From NCBI GenBank assembly GCA_030562195.1, contig JAUJPP010000003.1, forward strand, positions 26,195,398 to 26,259,397: 64,000 nt of DNA. The letters run 5' to 3'. The position numbers and the translations under genes were made by a program. Shown here in pieces: positions 61,930-64,000 of the stretch. Under the pieces are notes generated by a model. The model worked only from the letters and a program-made list of their open reading frames with translations. It searched no databases and was not told the DNA's origin. This stretch comes from Nipponacmea schrenckii (Eukaryota; Mollusca; Gastropoda; Lottiidae). Numbering within the stretch: position 1 is the stretch's first letter; each line of letters starts with the position of its first letter.

Positions 61930-63595
61930 AGTTCACCAGTTAAACCTAGGTATGGTTCTTACATGTAAATAACATACAAACTACGTATGGTTCTTATATA
62001 GAAATAACACATACAAACTACGTATGGTTCTTACATGGAAATAACACATACAAACTATGTATGGTTCTTACATGGAAATAACACATACAAACTATGTATG
62101 GTTCTTACATGGAAATAACACATACAAACTATGTATGGTTCTTACATGGAAATAACACATACAAACTATGTATGGTTCTTACATGGAAATAACACATACA
62201 AACTACGTATGGTTCTTACATGGAAATAACACATACAAACTACGTATGGTTCTTACATGGAAATAACACATACAAACTACGTATGGTTCTTACATGGAAA
62301 TAACATACAAACTACGTATGGTTCTTAATGGAAATAACACATACAAACTACGTATGGTTCTTACATGGAAATAACACATACAAACTACGTATGGTTCTTA
62401 CATGGAAATAACACATACAAACTACGTATGGTTCTTACATGGAAATAACACATACAAACTACGTATGGTTCTTACATGGAAATAACACATACAAACTACG
62501 TATGGTTCTTATATAGAAATAACACATACAAACTACGTATGGTTCTTACATGGAAATAACACATACAAACTACGTATGGTTCTTACATGGAAATAACACA
62601 CGGAACTACGTACGTATGGTTCTTACATGGAAATAACACATACAAAACTATGTATGGTTCTTACATGGGAAAAAACATACAAACTACGTATGGTTCTTAC
62701 ATGGAAATAACACACACGAAACTACGTATGGTTCTTACGCGGAAATAACGCATACAAACTACGTATGGTTTGTACATAGAAATAACACACAAACTACATA
62801 TGGTTTTTACATGGAAATAACATACAAACTACGCATGGTTCTAACATAGAAATAACACATACAAACTACGTATGGTTTTTATATGGAAATGACACGTACA
62901 AACTACGTATGGTTTTTACACGGAAATAACACATACAAACTACGTATGGTTTGTACATAGAAATAACACACAAACTACATATGGTTTTTACATGGAAATA
63001 ACACACAAACTACGTATGGTTTTTATATGGGGTACAAATACAAACTAGGTATCGTTCTTACATTGAAATAACACATACAAACTACGTATGGTTCTAACAT
63101 AGAAATAACACACACAAACTACGTATGGTTTTTACACGGAAATAACACATACAAACTACGTATGGTTCTTACGCGGAAATAACGCATACAAACTACGTAT
63201 GGTTTGTACATAGAAATAACACACAAACTACATATGGTTTTTACATGGAAATAACACACAAACTACGTATGGTTCTTACGCGGAAATATGGTTTTTACAA
63301 CAAAATAACACATAAAAACTACATATGGTTTTTACATGGAAAGTACACATACAAACTACGCATGGTTTTAACATGGAGATAACACATACAAACTACGTAT
63401 GGTTTTTTACACATACAAACTACGTATGGTTTTTACATGGAAATAACACATACAAACTACTTATGGTTCTAACATAGAAATAACACATACAAACTACGTT
63501 TGGCTTTTACACGGAAATAACACATACAAACTACGTATGGTTTTTACATCAAAATAACACATACAAACTACGTATGGGTTTTATATGGAAATTAT
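61930..63595 (+). repeat. 37-bp satellite, ~45 copies
   Basis: TACGTATGGTTCTTACATGG AAATAACACATACAAAC; homogeneous from 61990 to 62580, increasingly diverged and interrupted to the right, with TACATATGG and GGTTTTTACA variants. Confidence 0.95.
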
Positions 63596-64000
63596 GAAAC
63601 TACCCCAATGCAGTGTGTGCGAGAAATGCCGGTTATGTACACTCACGATGCAATTGGGTTCGCCAACTTCCTGTTCTGGAACAGAAATCTCGTATTACTG
63701 GTTGTACTTTTATAATAGATTAAAACAAATCGTTAAACATCTTATCTTTATTTCTTTATAACGAAAAAAAAAAAACGTTTCTTTAGAAATATTGTTTGAT
63801 AGAAATAGAAAAGTTTTCCTCAAATAGATGATGATAGATGGAAAATTGCTTTAAAAAATAAATCAATAAAATTCAATACAGTATTTCTTATTTTTTCCTT
63901 TGTTTTCTCAACAATAGATTTATTTCCAGATTAAATTCAGAGATCTTTCAGCCTCCGTACGTTATAAATAGATTAACAAGAACTATTTAAAAATATGTTT
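63596..64000. other. Right end of window; nothing recognised
   Basis: Unique sequence after the satellite (GAAACTACCCCAATGCAGTG ...), then AT-rich. No exon or repeat supported. Confidence 0.4.

Overview
The window is eukaryotic and almost certainly metazoan. It is AT-rich, coding sequence is split into short exons with GT/AG borders, and the spacers are filled with tandem repeats, tRNA-like SINEs and small inverted-repeat elements. The repeat landscape suggests a marine invertebrate, perhaps a mollusc or another lophotrochozoan. That is inference from texture, not from a diagnostic gene.

The dominant gene is on the minus strand. From the start codon at 50155 down to about 1267 it encodes the N-terminal part, roughly 2,040 codons, of a VPS13-family bridge-like lipid transfer protein, and it runs off the left edge. 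I assembled 51 exons by hand from splice sites, phase continuity and family similarity. It is the VPS13A/C type: chorein domain, GWFS segment, an acidic stretch where VPS13A carries its VAP-binding FFAT motif, and the conserved GVWEPLIEP block. Two short coding segments (between 29122 and 30185, and between 26361 and 28029) could not be found, and the frame between the exons at 2396 and 1267 does not close.

Upstream of VPS13, in the same orientation, is a small intronless ORF (52730-53179, 149 aa, Lys-rich). A palindromic CRE (TGACGTCA) lies 112 bp upstream of its start codon. I do not recognise the family. From 53.3 kb to the right end I see no convincing gene, only a weak ankyrin-like open frame near 58.6-59.0 kb and a 500-N assembly gap (56498-56997).

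The introns and right flank hold about twenty tandem arrays with units from 12 to 108 bp. Several families occur in two separated arrays: a 69-bp unit at 1.4 and 41.9 kb, a 51-bp unit at 45.7 and 53.7 kb, and a 28-bp unit at 22.7, 23.05 and 26.0 kb. The long 'ORFs' in them exist only because the unit length is a multiple of three.

The most interesting pattern is a shared module, TGATRA / short hairpin / GAAAC, often followed by AATAAA. It sits in four otherwise different repeat families, and its inner stem changes sequence while keeping pairing. It resembles a hammerhead-ribozyme core of the kind known from Penelope-like retroelements and satellites, although a canonical cleavage triplet is not evident. 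Other notable points are a partial duplicate of a chorein exon lying in the intron, a tandem array that surrounds and resembles a VPS13 exon, a 54-bp array that appears to be the amplified end of a dispersed foldback element, and a phospho-FFAT-like motif in the VPS13 acidic segment.
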